From Ignavibacteria bacterium (lineage in GTDB: Bacteria; Bacteroidota; Ignavibacteria; Kapaibacteriales; UBA2268): a stretch of DNA of 45,571 nucleotides. Positions 15,885-24,842 of this stretch are shown in pieces. The stretch is from positions 15,992 through 61,562 of the forward strand of contig JAERMQ010000023.1 of the NCBI GenBank assembly GCA_016844745.1, given 5' to 3'. A model generated the notes under the pieces. The model searched no databases and had not been told where the DNA came from. It worked only from the letters and a program-made list of their open reading frames with translations. The position numbers and the translations under genes were made by a program. Numbering within the stretch: position 1 is the first letter of the stretch; each line of letters starts with the position of its first letter.

Positions 15885-18239
15885 TTACTTTTTTATAGCT
15901 CTCCCCTTAAAAATTTTATTTCCTGCACTCAAATTCACAAAATAAACACCCGAAGCCAACTCATTTAAATTCAGTTTATGTATGATACCACCAGATAAAT
16001 TGCCGGCAAAACTTCGCTGAAATACCGTAGAGCCGAGTATATCATGAATTTCAATATTTAAAAATGTTGGTGAGCCGTCGTCACTACCAATCCTGATATT
16101 AAGTTCATCAGTAAAAGGATTCGGATATAGCGACAGCTCATTTGAAAAATTTTCTTTGTCCTCAACATCTGTTACTAAAGGTGTATGTGAGATTGGCAGG
16201 CTTCGGACGCGAATTCCGCAGGCATTATATATAGCATTGCACAAAGCAGGACTCACAGTTGGGAATCCAAGCTCGCCAACGCCACTGGTAAATCCGCCGG
16301 ATTGCAAAATATATATTTCCATTTTCGGAGAATCCCCGATTCTCAGCCACTTATAACTTGAATAACCGCTCTGGACAGCAATGCCCTTATCGATTGTAAT
16401 TTCAGCAATCAATGCTGTCGATAGCCCATCGATTACATTCCCCATCATCTGTGATTCAATAGCAATAGGATTAATTGCAAACCCGACATCGCAAACTGCA
16501 ATGACCCTATCTACTTTAATTTTACCTGCTGAATCGATTGTAACTTCCACAACATGCCCTGCATACCCGCTCCATCCGCTAAAGACCGCAACACCTCTAC
16601 CGGAGCCTTTCGGCAGAGGTTTCGTCCAGTCTGACCGTAATTTAAGTTCATTTAAAACGGTTTTTATTCTTGTACCTGCAATACTCAACCGGAAATCAAG
16701 CGGGTCAATCCCTGCCGCTATTGCCAATTCATCGATAAAAGATTCATTGGCAAATACTACCTGGGAAGCCGATACAGAACGCCATGCGCCGGTAGGAATT
16801 ACGGTAATTCCGGAATCATTCAGGTTTTGAATATTAGGGATAGAATAACTCGGTGATGATACTCCGGGACTCCCTGCAAATACACCTTTATGAATCCAGC
16901 CGGTAATCTTCCCGGAAGCATCCAATCCTGCTTTAAGCGCATGTATGCTTGCAGGACGGTAATATCCATTCCTTATATCATCTTTTCGTGAGTAAACAAG
17001 TTGTATCGGTACACCTGCTTGCTTGGCTACCTGGGCAGCTTTTTGGGCATCGTCGGTACCATTGCGCCGTCCGAAAGCGCCTCCCGATAAATTAGTATGT
17101 ACAATAACATTAGCAGAAGATAGCCCTACAGCCGATGCAACGGTACTTTGCACTCCTTGCGAGTTTTGAGTTGATACCCATACTTCGCACTTTGAACCCT
17201 GTAAATGTACCGTACAGTTCATAGGTTCCATCGGGGCATGAGCAAGGTAAGGTACTGAATATTGTGCTTCAATTGTCTTTGCAGTATTTGTTGGCAGGGA
17301 TGGCAGCGTTCCGATTTTATCAGTTAATGATTTTGTAATCTGGGCTGAATTCAGGTTGGCATTTGAACCCATATTCCAGTTGACCTTCAATGCTTCAACA
17401 CCCATGAAAGCAGCATAAGTATTATCGGCAATTACTGCTATATAATTTGAAAATTTTATCGTTTTTATGACACCCGGAATTGCCTTTGTCTGGGTATCAT
17501 CGTAAGTCGAAACAGATGCACCGATTGCAGGAGGCATAGCAACGGCGGCGTATTTCATCCCCGGGACAATTGCATCAATACCGTATTTCGCTTTTCCTGT
17601 TATAATATCTGCAGTATCGATAGGATGCTTACCCTTAGTCATATAGATGAAATCCTTAGGGTCTTTTTGCTTTACCTGATTTGCATTGGGTACAGGCAGG
17701 GTTGCTGCCTTATCTACCAATTCGCCGAAAGAAAGTTTACGCGAACCTGCAGTTTCGATAATATAACCGAGTTGAGCTTTGCACGCGCTTTCGGCTATTC
17801 CCCATGTCTGGGCAGCAGCAGTAATCAGCATAGTTCTTGCAGTTGCTCCGGCTTGACGTAAAGTATTAAGGGAAGAGCGTCCGCTTGTACTTCCGGCAGT
17901 AGATTGAGAGTCGTATTTCGTATCGGCAAGAGCCTGGACTACCTTAACCATTTCCCATTCGGCGTCCATTTCGTCTGCAATAATAATAGGTGTAGTAGTT
18001 CTTGCCCCTTGACCAAGCTCGGAATAGGAACATGTAACAACAATTGTATTATCCTTTTTTACCTCGAGCCATATATTGGGAATAAATTCGAGGAACTTTT
18101 TCTCATCACCGGCGAATAATTTTGCTGTACCTGAAAATGGATTGACAAGCCCAATAAGCACACCTGCGCTCGTTGCAGATATACCCAGGATAAATTCCCT
18201 GCGAGCAAAATTTGTTGAATTATTATTATTTTCTTTCAT
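15885..18239 (-). CDS. Tat-exported molybdenum hydroxylase large subunit with T9SS sorting domain
   Basis: 784 residues. The N-terminus has a Tat signal (FARREFILGISATSAGVLIGL). The main body is a xanthine-dehydrogenase-family molybdopterin subunit of the isoquinoline 1-oxidoreductase beta (IorB) type: SELGQGARTTTPIIIADE, GGAFGRRNGTDDA, and the catalytic Glu in GVGELGFP (about 653-657). The last 80 residues are a type IX sorting domain starting YPNPFTDE (705) with ...ASGVYFVNL and a Lys/Arg tail. Such enzymes hydroxylate aldehydes or N-heterocycles using water and pass electrons via 2Fe-2S clusters. The 2Fe-2S subunit is encoded 3 bases upstream. Combining a folded, cofactor-loaded Tat substrate with T9SS sorting is unusual; the substrate is unknown. 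Confidence 0.92.
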   Translation of the reverse strand: MKENNNNSTNFARREFILGISATSAGVLIGLVNPFSGTAKLFAGDEKKFLEFIPNIWLEVKKDNTIVVTCSYSELGQGARTTTPIIIADEMDAEWEMVKVVQALADTKYDSQSTAGSTSGRSSLNTLRQAGATARTMLITAAAQTWGIAESACKAQLGYIIETAGSRKLSFGELVDKAATLPVPNANQVKQKDPKDFIYMTKGKHPIDTADIITGKAKYGIDAIVPGMKYAAVAMPPAIGASVSTYDDTQTKAIPGVIKTIKFSNYIAVIADNTYAAFMGVEALKVNWNMGSNANLNSAQITKSLTDKIGTLPSLPTNTAKTIEAQYSVPYLAHAPMEPMNCTVHLQGSKCEVWVSTQNSQGVQSTVASAVGLSSANVIVHTNLSGGAFGRRNGTDDAQKAAQVAKQAGVPIQLVYSRKDDIRNGYYRPASIHALKAGLDASGKITGWIHKGVFAGSPGVSSPSYSIPNIQNLNDSGITVIPTGAWRSVSASQVVFANESFIDELAIAAGIDPLDFRLSIAGTRIKTVLNELKLRSDWTKPLPKGSGRGVAVFSGWSGYAGHVVEVTIDSAGKIKVDRVIAVCDVGFAINPIAIESQMMGNVIDGLSTALIAEITIDKGIAVQSGYSSYKWLRIGDSPKMEIYILQSGGFTSGVGELGFPTVSPALCNAIYNACGIRVRSLPISHTPLVTDVEDKENFSNELSLYPNPFTDELNIRIGSDDGSPTFLNIEIHDILGSTVFQRSFAGNLSGGIIHKLNLNELASGVYFVNLSAGNKIFKGRAIKK

Positions 18240-18242
18240 GGC

Positions 18243-18689
18243 TTATCCTATCGCTGCAATGTGAATAGCTTCGCGAATTTTATTATATGTACCGCAGCGG
18301 CAAATGTTACTGCTCATTTCCCTGTCGATATCTTCATCAGTGGGTTTTGGAATTGTCATTAGTAAAGCTGCTGCACTCATAATCTGCCCTGATTGACAAT
18401 AACCACACTGTGGTACTCCAACTTGCATCCAGGCAATTTGCAGGGGATGTGTCATATCATTTGACAATCCTTCAATGGTTACGATTTTTTTATCTGCACA
18501 ATCCGATACTGGAGTCGAGCAGGAGCGGATGGCTTCATTGCCGGACAGTACAACACAAGAACCGCATGTGCCGACTCCACATCCGAATTTTGTTCCGGTA
18601 AGCCCCAATACATCCCGCAATACCCAAAGAAGTGGCATTTCGGACGGAACATTGACTTCATAATTGGTATTATTAACATTCAGATTCAT
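18243..18689 (-). CDS. 2Fe-2S subunit of molybdenum hydroxylase (IorA-like)
   Basis: 148 residues. N-terminal ferredoxin-like cluster site CGVGTCGSC with a later Cys (IRSC), and a C-terminal four-helix cluster site CGYCQSG ... CRCGTY, the two 2Fe-2S clusters of the xanthine dehydrogenase family. It moves electrons from the molybdenum site of the downstream-encoded large subunit. It has no signal peptide, so it must be folded onto the large subunit in the cytoplasm and exported with it through Tat. No FAD subunit is encoded nearby, as in IorAB-type enzymes, so the electron acceptor is probably a cytochrome or a surface carrier. Confidence 0.95.
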   Translation of the reverse strand: MNLNVNNTNYEVNVPSEMPLLWVLRDVLGLTGTKFGCGVGTCGSCVVLSGNEAIRSCSTPVSDCADKKIVTIEGLSNDMTHPLQIAWMQVGVPQCGYCQSGQIMSAAALLMTIPKPTDEDIDREMSSNICRCGTYNKIREAIHIAAIG

Positions 18690-19057
18690 TATTCCCTCTA
18701 TATATTTATTATTTATCAGGTTTCATGATTATTTATTATTCCTTTTATTGCAGGAACTAAAATCATTTTTCGTTATCATCTACCATAATAAATTTAATCA
18801 ATATACTATTAGAAACAAAATAGATTTTAAACTTTGTTACAATAATATGTTCAATCCTCCGTTAAATTATTTTCATAATTGCCAATATTGAAAAAATAGC
18901 TTAAATTATTTGGTAATTAATGGTTTTTATTGTATATTAAATATGAAATAGAAAATGACGATACCGGAACAAATTAAGCGACGTTTAACAATAATAAGAA
19001 GTCTTTTTATTAATAAGACTTACGAATAATAATAATGAATGAATTATTTGAAACCTG
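18690..19057. other. Divergent intergenic region
   Basis: 368 AT-rich bases between the molybdenum hydroxylase operon and the RlpA-like gene. A small hairpin aagtctt...aagactt lies near 19000-19022, about 35 bases before the RlpA-like start. I see no gene and no convincing promoter match. Confidence 0.4.
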
Positions 19058-19837
19058 ATGGAATTTTTTCGAAGAAAATATAAACAATTATTAAAATTGT
19101 CATTATTACTTGCTATCCTGCCTGTAGCTTTTGTATTTTTATTTGCAGCCAACGAATCGGAATTAAACGATAAAGCATATTATTCAGCAAGGAACGAAAT
19201 TAATGATAAAGAATTTTTCTCAATGGAAGACATCGATATAAGCGATAAATTCTATTATGAAATTACCGGTATGGCTTCTTATTATTCCGACAGATTTCAC
19301 AACCGTAAAACTGCATCAGGAGATATCTATTACAAAGATGAATTTACAGCAGCTCACAAAACATTGCCTTTTGGAACAATTCTTCGAGTTATAAATCAGG
19401 CAAACGATAAAGCAGTTCTTGTTAAAATCACCGACCGTGGTCCTTATAGCGGAAATAGGATAATTGACTTATCCTTTGCTTCAGCACAAAAAATCGATGG
19501 TTTGGGATTACCTAATGTAAAAATAGAAGCATTATTGAAACATAATTTTCAGGCTATTAAAAACTCGTCCGATAAATTTTTCTTCGGCTATTCTTATGAC
19601 CAACCCTTGATTTGTATTCCTCACTCCACTCTTTCGATACTGGATTCCAGCAATGATTTTTCAGATTGCATCAGGAAATATGATTCTGTTCTAAAAGAAA
19701 ATCCCGATAAAGTCATTTACATTTTCGTTCCTGTAGAGTTGAAAGAGAATATTGAATCCGAAAAATATATCGTTGCAACAGTTGATTTTCGGGCTTGGAA
19801 ACTCGAAAGCCTTGAATATACAACCTTAATAAAGTAA
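19058..19837 (+). CDS. RlpA-like double-psi beta-barrel protein
   Basis: 259 residues. One N-terminal hydrophobic segment (about 12-30) acts as signal or anchor. The RlpA-like domain follows (about 65-165): GMASYYSDRFHNRKTASGD, FTAAHKTLPFGTILRV and KITDRGPYSGNRIIDLS, with the Asp of ITDRGP conserved. RlpA proteins bind or cleave denuded glycan strands of peptidoglycan. The C-terminal ~90 residues are not a SPOR domain and were not recognised. The gene is monocistronic, ending about 300 bases before tRNA-Cys. Confidence 0.85.
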   Translation: MEFFRRKYKQLLKLSLLLAILPVAFVFLFAANESELNDKAYYSARNEINDKEFFSMEDIDISDKFYYEITGMASYYSDRFHNRKTASGDIYYKDEFTAAHKTLPFGTILRVINQANDKAVLVKITDRGPYSGNRIIDLSFASAQKIDGLGLPNVKIEALLKHNFQAIKNSSDKFFFGYSYDQPLICIPHSTLSILDSSNDFSDCIRKYDSVLKENPDKVIYIFVPVELKENIESEKYIVATVDFRAWKLESLEYTTLIK

Positions 19838-20100
19838 CCTTTTGTATCCATATTTATTTTTAACTCATATTATATAATTATCAATTTTCAATTCTCAATG
19901 AATTTTAAATGTTTAATGTTTAATTTTCAATTTCCAATTCTCATTAAATTCTTGTTTCAATTATTTAATTATTAAAAATTAGAAATTGAATGAAAATTGC
20001 AAAATTGAAAATTGATAATTTCTTAAAGAATGAAAATTGAAAATTTCTATATGATTTAACGATTTATGACATCAATAAGTAATTTACATTTTACTTAAAC
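19838..20100. repeat. AT-rich inverted low-complexity region
   Basis: Words such as attatcaattttcaattc in the left half recur as their complement gaaaattgataatt in the right half (about 19874-20050), so the whole region can fold on itself. This repeat type is common between Bacteroidota genes. No gene is visible. Confidence 0.5.
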
Positions 20101-20131
20101 TTGTAAATTTCGGAAAAATTCCTTAATTTTG
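20101..20131 (+). promoter_or_regulatory. Bacteroidota-type promoter of tRNA-Cys
   Basis: TTG (20101-20103), 20-base spacer, TAATTTTG (20124-20131). Same architecture and spacing as the ribosomal-operon promoter at 8541-8572. The tRNA begins 8 bases after the -7 element. Transcription may continue into efp-accB-accC. Confidence 0.65.
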
Positions 20132-20139
20132 TAATCCTT

Positions 20140-20210
20140 GGTGCCGTAGCCAAGTGGTTAGGCAGCGGTCTGCAAAACCGCGAACGTTGGTTCGAGTCCA
20201 ATCGGCACCT
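20140..20210 (+). tRNA. tRNA-Cys (GCA)
   Basis: Seven-base acceptor stem GGTGCCG/CGGCACC, D arm, anticodon stem GCGGT/ACCGC with loop CTGCAAA (anticodon GCA at 20172-20174) and T arm GTTGG-TTCGAGT-CCAAT. Discriminator base U73, as expected for Cys. The 3' CCA is not encoded. A T-run follows at 20212-20217. Confidence 0.97.
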
Positions 20211-20264
20211 CTTTTTTATTTATAAACCCGGGATTCAATTCCCGGCTTAAATTTAAGGATAATA

Positions 20265-20828
20265 ATGGGAACAACAGCAGATTTACGACCTGGAGCCGTA
20301 ATCAAATTCAATGGCGAGCTTTGCACCGTATTGGAAAGCGAGCACCGCACTCCGGGAAATTTACGCGCTTTTTATCAGGTGAAGATGCGAAATATGGCAT
20401 CCGGCAGGCTTTATGAAAACCGATTTCGTTCCGGCGAATCCATCGATTTCATACGCGTAGAAAAACGTAATTACCAATTTTTATATCGAGATGGCAATAC
20501 ATTATTTTTTATGGACCCGAATACTTATGAGCAAATCCCCGTCGACGGAGAACTGTTCGGCGATACGATTCAATTCCTTCGCGAAAATGACGATGTTCAA
20601 CTTGCATTCAATGATACTACACTACTTGCAGCAGAACTGCCACCTCATGTTAATTTACGAATTACCCATACTGAACCAGGCGTTCGCGGTGATACCGCAA
20701 CAAATGTTCTTAAACCGGCAACACTCGAAACAGGAGCTATCGTTCAGGTTCCTTTGTTCATCAATGAAGGCGACCTCATTCGCGTCGATACCCGCAACAG
20801 TGCTTACGTTGAAAGAGTTAAAGAATAA
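20265..20828 (+). CDS. efp: Translation elongation factor P
   Basis: 187 residues, normal length. Three beta-barrel domains; the C-terminal signature ITHTEPGVRGDTATNVLKPATLETG...VPLFINEGD is clear. EF-P relieves ribosome stalling at polyproline. The domain I loop reads EHRTPGNLRAF, so the tip residue aligned with the usual modified Lys (E. coli K34) or Arg is Asn32. No EpmA/EpmB, YmfI or EarP gene is nearby. Directly followed by accB and accC, a frequent arrangement. A start at the ATG after aaggataata is well supported. Confidence 0.96.
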   Translation: MGTTADLRPGAVIKFNGELCTVLESEHRTPGNLRAFYQVKMRNMASGRLYENRFRSGESIDFIRVEKRNYQFLYRDGNTLFFMDPNTYEQIPVDGELFGDTIQFLRENDDVQLAFNDTTLLAAELPPHVNLRITHTEPGVRGDTATNVLKPATLETGAIVQVPLFINEGDLIRVDTRNSAYVERVKE

Positions 20829-20878
20829 AATTAAAGCATATTATAAAATCCTGATATAAAATTACCGAAAGGATTAAA

Positions 20879-21367
20879 ATGGATCTGAATTATTTACGCA
20901 GGCTCGTCAAAATTTTTGATGAAAGCACCGTAACAGAACTATCTATAGAAGAAGAAGGCTCAAAAGTTAAATTATCAAAACGTCCAACATCAGAAAAAGT
21001 AACTTCATCACCGGTAATTTCTTATCAACAAACACATGAAATGGCAGTTCAGCCTGCGGCTCCGGTGACTTCCCAATCCAAACCGGTTCAGGAAATTTCA
21101 ACTACCGAAGAACAACAGCCAGTTACATTCTATGAAATAAAATCACCAATGGTTGGAACGTTTTATCGCTCTTCAACACCAGAGGCTGAACCTTTCGTAG
21201 GCGTTGGCGGGCATATAAAAGCAGGTTCAACACTTTGCATCATTGAAGCTATGAAATTGATGAATGAAATTGAATCGGATATAAGCGGAATCATTGTTGC
21301 AATATTAGTCAATAATGCCGACCCGGTAGAATTCAATCAGGTGTTATTCCATATACAACCGGATTAA
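20879..21367 (+). CDS. accB: Acetyl-CoA carboxylase biotin carboxyl carrier protein
   Basis: 162 residues. N-terminal segment (1-40), Pro/Gln/Thr-rich flexible linker (about 45-80), and biotinyl domain (about 85-162) with the biotin site EAMKLMNE (Lys126). It carries the carboxyl group between biotin carboxylase and carboxyltransferase in the first step of fatty acid synthesis. The ATG is preceded by GAAAGGA. accC starts 7 bases after its stop, so the two are translated from one message. Carboxyltransferase genes accA/accD are not in the window. Confidence 0.96.
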   Translation: MDLNYLRRLVKIFDESTVTELSIEEEGSKVKLSKRPTSEKVTSSPVISYQQTHEMAVQPAAPVTSQSKPVQEISTTEEQQPVTFYEIKSPMVGTFYRSSTPEAEPFVGVGGHIKAGSTLCIIEAMKLMNEIESDISGIIVAILVNNADPVEFNQVLFHIQPD

Positions 21368-21374
21368 TATAGAA

Positions 21375-22718
21375 ATGATAAAGAAAGTATTAATTGCCAA
21401 CCGTGGAGAAATTGCTTTAAGAATCATCCGCGCATGCAAAGAATTGGGCATTAAAACCGTTGCCGTTTATTCTGAAGCCGATAGAGTATCTTTACACGTA
21501 AAATTTGCCGATGAAGCTGTTTGCATCGGACCTGCACAAAGTAAATTGAGTTACCTGAATATACCATCGATTATTGCTGCTGCCGAAATAACCAATGCGG
21601 ATGCAATTCATCCGGGTTATGGATTCTTAGCAGAAAATGATTTCTTTGCAGATATTTGCTCAGACCACGGAATTACATTCATTGGACCTACGGCTGATTC
21701 AATCAGACGCATGGGGAATAAATCCGTAGCTAAGGAAACAATGAGAACAGCCGGCGTACCTGTAGTTCCGGGTAGCGATGGAGTAGTTCATTCAATACGC
21801 GATGCTTTAAATATTGCTGCTCAAATTGGTTATCCGGTCATGCTGAAAGCAGTTGCCGGCGGCGGCGGCAAAGGTATGCGGTTGGTCGGCTCTAATGAAG
21901 AATTAGAGCGAGTCTTCGATATAATCCGTAACGAGGCAAATACTTCATTTAAAAATCCGGATATTTATATAGAGAAATTCGTCGAAGGGTCCCGGCATAT
22001 CGAAATCCAGATATTTGGCGATACCTTTGGAAAAATTATCCATTTAAACGAACGAGAATGTTCGATTCAGCGCCGTCACCAGAAATTAATCGAGGAAGCC
22101 CCCTCCCCCGTCGTCACTCCTGAAATCCGTAAAACTATGGGACATGCTGCCGTCAAAGGCGCTCAGGCTGTGAATTATGTTGGACCGGGTACAATCGAAT
22201 TCTTAGTCGATGACAAGATGAATTTCTTCTTCATGGAGATGAATACCCGTATCCAGGTTGAGCACACAGTTACCGAAGAATCTTTGGATTACGACTTAGT
22301 AGCAGAACAGATAAAGGTTGCATCCGGCGAACATCTTTCTTTTATTGAACATGACCCTGTTAAACATGCTATTGAATGTCGAATTAATGCAGAAGACCCA
22401 GACCACGATTTCCGTCCTGTTCCCGGAACAATTGAAAGCCTGCACCTTCCCGGCGGGCATGGTGTGCGGGTAGATTCACATATTTTCCAGGGATATAAAA
22501 TCCCCCCCTACTATGATTCATTGGTAGCTAAACTCATTACTTTTGCTCCAACAAGAATTGAAGCTATTATCAGGATGAGGCGTGCATTAGATGAATTCGT
22601 AATTGAGGGTATAAAAACGACTATTCCATTCCATATAAAAATGATGCAGAATCCCGATTTTATCTCGGGAAATATCGACACAAAATACCTGGAACGAAAC
22701 GACTGGCAGAATATGTAG
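21375..22718 (+). CDS. accC: Acetyl-CoA carboxylase, biotin carboxylase subunit
   Basis: 447 residues, normal length. N-terminal domain [24 protein letters not shown]-grasp domain with the glycine-rich loop GGGGKGM (about 162-168), [10 protein letters not shown], and [10 protein letters not shown] carrying metal and bicarbonate ligands; C-terminal domain ECRINAEDP. It uses ATP to carboxylate biotin on AccB. Last gene of the efp-accB-accC run; a 522-base gap follows with no obvious terminator. Confidence 0.97.
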   Translation: MIKKVLIANRGEIALRIIRACKELGIKTVAVYSEADRVSLHVKFADEAVCIGPAQSKLSYLNIPSIIAAAEITNADAIHPGYGFLAENDFFADICSDHGITFIGPTADSIRRMGNKSVAKETMRTAGVPVVPGSDGVVHSIRDALNIAAQIGYPVMLKAVAGGGGKGMRLVGSNEELERVFDIIRNEANTSFKNPDIYIEKFVEGSRHIEIQIFGDTFGKIIHLNERECSIQRRHQKLIEEAPSPVVTPEIRKTMGHAAVKGAQAVNYVGPGTIEFLVDDKMNFFFMEMNTRIQVEHTVTEESLDYDLVAEQIKVASGEHLSFIEHDPVKHAIECRINAEDPDHDFRPVPGTIESLHLPGGHGVRVDSHIFQGYKIPPYYDSLVAKLITFAPTRIEAIIRMRRALDEFVIEGIKTTIPFHIKMMQNPDFISGNIDTKYLERNDWQNM

Positions 22719-23240
22719 AAAATTGATTGTATAGAATCAAAGAATGCCATTCCGAATAACGGGCAGCCATATTAGCAATGTAATATTTGTAATTTGTCCG
22801 ATGTTTTTCCCATTTCGAAAAAATTATTCCACGCAAAGTCGCAAAGAAGTTAAATCGCAAAGAAGACTTTAAGTATTTGTTATTTCTTTTTCATTAAGAG
22901 TTCCTTTTCATTTTTGATATTAATTTAACATTAATTTTTAATTGTTAATGTTTTGTTATGATTATTTTTCATTTTCCCATATATACCCAAAAAAAATCCA
23001 AAAGATTCATTGAACATCAAATATTTTTTTGAGTGATAAAAAAAACAATTTCGGTTACAAATAAATTGAAAATTAGTGTTGACTATATTATATGTTATAA
23101 TTTGGAGTGAATGTAATCGAACAAAAAATAAAACTTGGATTAGAATAAAAAACTCTTTAAGTTCGTTTTGTAAATTTTTTATGTTGGATTAATTGAAATC
23201 GAAAACAAGGAAAAAAATTACTAATTAATAAACCGAAAAA
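22719..23240. other. AT-rich intergenic region before bc-type operon
   Basis: 522 bases with no gene. A 'cgcaaagtcgcaaagaag...cgcaaagaag' repeat (about 22834-22866) is of the kind scattered in Bacteroidota genomes. Around 23080-23110 gttgactatattatatgttataatttgg could be a promoter for the Rieske gene, but its spacing matches neither the sigma-70 nor the TAnnTTTG pattern exactly. Confidence 0.45.
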
Positions 23241-23711
23241 ATGAATTCATCAAATCACATAGGTTCTCCCGAATCTCCCAAAAAGGGCAGGAGGGAATTT
23301 ATCAATTATCTGTTAGGTGGAAGTTTTGCTGCATGGCTCATCTCGATTGTTTATCCTATTTACCACTTCTTAGAACCGCCAAAAGTCGAAGAGGTTAAGG
23401 TTTCGAATTTAAAGGTTGGCAAAGTAGGTGATATGGAAAAAGAATCGGGTAAGATTGTCAAGTTCGGCAGCAAACCGGTACTGGTAGTTCGAACCGCCGC
23501 AGGTGATTATAAAGCCTTTTCTGCAACCTGCACACATCTTGATTGTATTGTCCAGTACAGAAAAGACTACGGACAGATTTACTGTGCCTGCCATAACGGC
23601 AGGTATGACCTTAACGGCAGGAACATTAGCGGACCGCCTCCGGCACCATTGGCAAAATATAATATTGCGATAAAGGGTGATGAGGTTATTGTATTCAAAG
23701 ATGAAAGTTAA
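23241..23711 (+). CDS. Rieske iron-sulfur protein of bc-type complex
   Basis: 156 residues. A twin-Arg motif (GRREFINYLLGG, residues 17-27) and one membrane helix (about 24-44) anchor it, with the Rieske fold outside. Box 1 is C97-T-H99-L-D-C102 and box 2 C115-A-C117-H118-N-G: C97, H99, C115 and H118 hold the 2Fe-2S cluster, and C102-C117 form the disulfide. Box 2 reads CHNG instead of CHGS, losing the Ser that raises potential in ubiquinol enzymes, which fits a low-potential menaquinol-oxidising complex. Cytochrome b starts 3 bases later. Confidence 0.95.
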   Translation: MNSSNHIGSPESPKKGRREFINYLLGGSFAAWLISIVYPIYHFLEPPKVEEVKVSNLKVGKVGDMEKESGKIVKFGSKPVLVVRTAAGDYKAFSATCTHLDCIVQYRKDYGQIYCACHNGRYDLNGRNISGPPPAPLAKYNIAIKGDEVIVFKDES

Positions 23712-23714
23712 GAA

Positions 23715-24806
23715 ATGATAGAATTAACATCCTTAAAAAAACGAATATCCGCCTGGATTGACGAAAGATATGAGATTTCTAACTTAATTAGTTATATGAA
23801 AAAGAAATCCGTACCGAAATTCAGGGCAACATTTTGGTATTATCTTGGTGGAATTACTTTGCTGCTCTTTATAGTTCAGGTAGTATCCGGCATATTACTA
23901 TTAATGTATTATAAGGGAACAGAAAATTTAGCCTTCGAAAGCGTTCAATTTATTAATACCAAGGTATATTTCGGGTGGTTAATCCGCTCAATTCATAGCT
24001 GGTCGGCAAATTTAATGATTCTTGGCGCATTTTTGCACATGTTTTCCGTTTTCTTTCTTCGTTCTTATAGAAAGCCACGTGAGTTGACATGGTACACCGG
24101 CTTTATATTACTCCTGCTTGGTTTTGGATTCGGATTCAGCGGTTATTTATTGCCATGGAACGAACTTGCATATTTTGCTACTAAAGTTGGAACAGATATA
24201 GTCAAACAGGTTCCCTTTGTCGGTCATTATTTTATGGTTTTGCTGCGGGGTGGAGAAGAAGTTACCGGAGCCACATTATCAAGATTTTACGGATTTCATG
24301 TTGCGGTCTTACCGGCAATATTTACTGTATTTTTGACTGCACATTTAATGTTTATTCAGCGCCAGGGAATTCATGAACCGGAAGATTGGAAAAATAAATC
24401 CGAAAGTGAAAGAAGTTATATGCCATTCTTTCCGAACTTTCTTCTACGCGATTTGTTGTTATGGCTCATTGTTATAAACATATTAGCTATACTTGCAGTA
24501 TTTTTCCCATGGGAGCTTGGTCAGAAAGCCAATGCATTCGCTCCTGCTCCAAAAGGAATTCGTCCGGAATGGTACTTTATGTTTATGTTCCAGACCTTAA
24601 AATATATACCTGGAAAAGTCTGGTTTATCGATGGCGAGCTTTTAGGAATCGGATTTTTCGGAATAGCCGGCTTTCTTTGGTTTATGCTTCCCTTTTGGGA
24701 TAAACGAACCAAAATCGGAATACGTAATAAACTTTTGAATTACATCGGTATCATTGTTATTATGTTTATTATCGTTCTTACCATTCTCGGTTATGTTCTC
24801 GAATAA
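23715..24806 (+). CDS. Cytochrome b, fused b6/subunit IV type
   Basis: 363 residues with about eight membrane helices. Heme ligands H94/H108 and H195/H210; the second pair is separated by 14 residues as in cytochrome b6 rather than 13 as in mitochondrial b. The quinol-site motif PEWY is at 284-287 in the subunit IV-like C-terminal half. It oxidises menaquinol at the outer face, sending one electron to the Rieske protein and one across hemes b. No cytochrome c1 or f gene is present; the next gene encodes an 11-heme cytochrome that probably takes that place. Confidence 0.95.
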   Translation: MIELTSLKKRISAWIDERYEISNLISYMKKKSVPKFRATFWYYLGGITLLLFIVQVVSGILLLMYYKGTENLAFESVQFINTKVYFGWLIRSIHSWSANLMILGAFLHMFSVFFLRSYRKPRELTWYTGFILLLLGFGFGFSGYLLPWNELAYFATKVGTDIVKQVPFVGHYFMVLLRGGEEVTGATLSRFYGFHVAVLPAIFTVFLTAHLMFIQRQGIHEPEDWKNKSESERSYMPFFPNFLLRDLLLWLIVINILAILAVFFPWELGQKANAFAPAPKGIRPEWYFMFMFQTLKYIPGKVWFIDGELLGIGFFGIAGFLWFMLPFWDKRTKIGIRNKLLNYIGIIVIMFIIVLTILGYVLE

Positions 24807-24842
24807 TGGAAAATTATAATGAGTAAATATTAGAAAAATAAT

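Noticed and set aside
15705..15968. Open frame starting SFPRKREST
   Set aside because: It is translation across a REP-like palindrome and then antisense to the hydroxylase gene; a known artefact.
16381..16830. 149-codon open frame on the plus strand
   Set aside because: Fully antisense to the molybdenum hydroxylase large subunit, without domain features.
20228..20245. ccggga...tcccgg hairpin after tRNA-Cys as terminator
   Set aside because: No T-run follows and efp lies only 20 bases downstream; read-through into efp is more likely.
20491..20859. 122-codon open frame overlapping efp
   Set aside because: Shadow frame of efp; no ribosome-binding site and no protein features.
23080..23110. 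TTGACT...TATAAT as sigma-70 promoter of the Rieske gene
   Set aside because: The spacer is only about 11 bases, and the TAnnTTTG pattern is off by one; not convincing.
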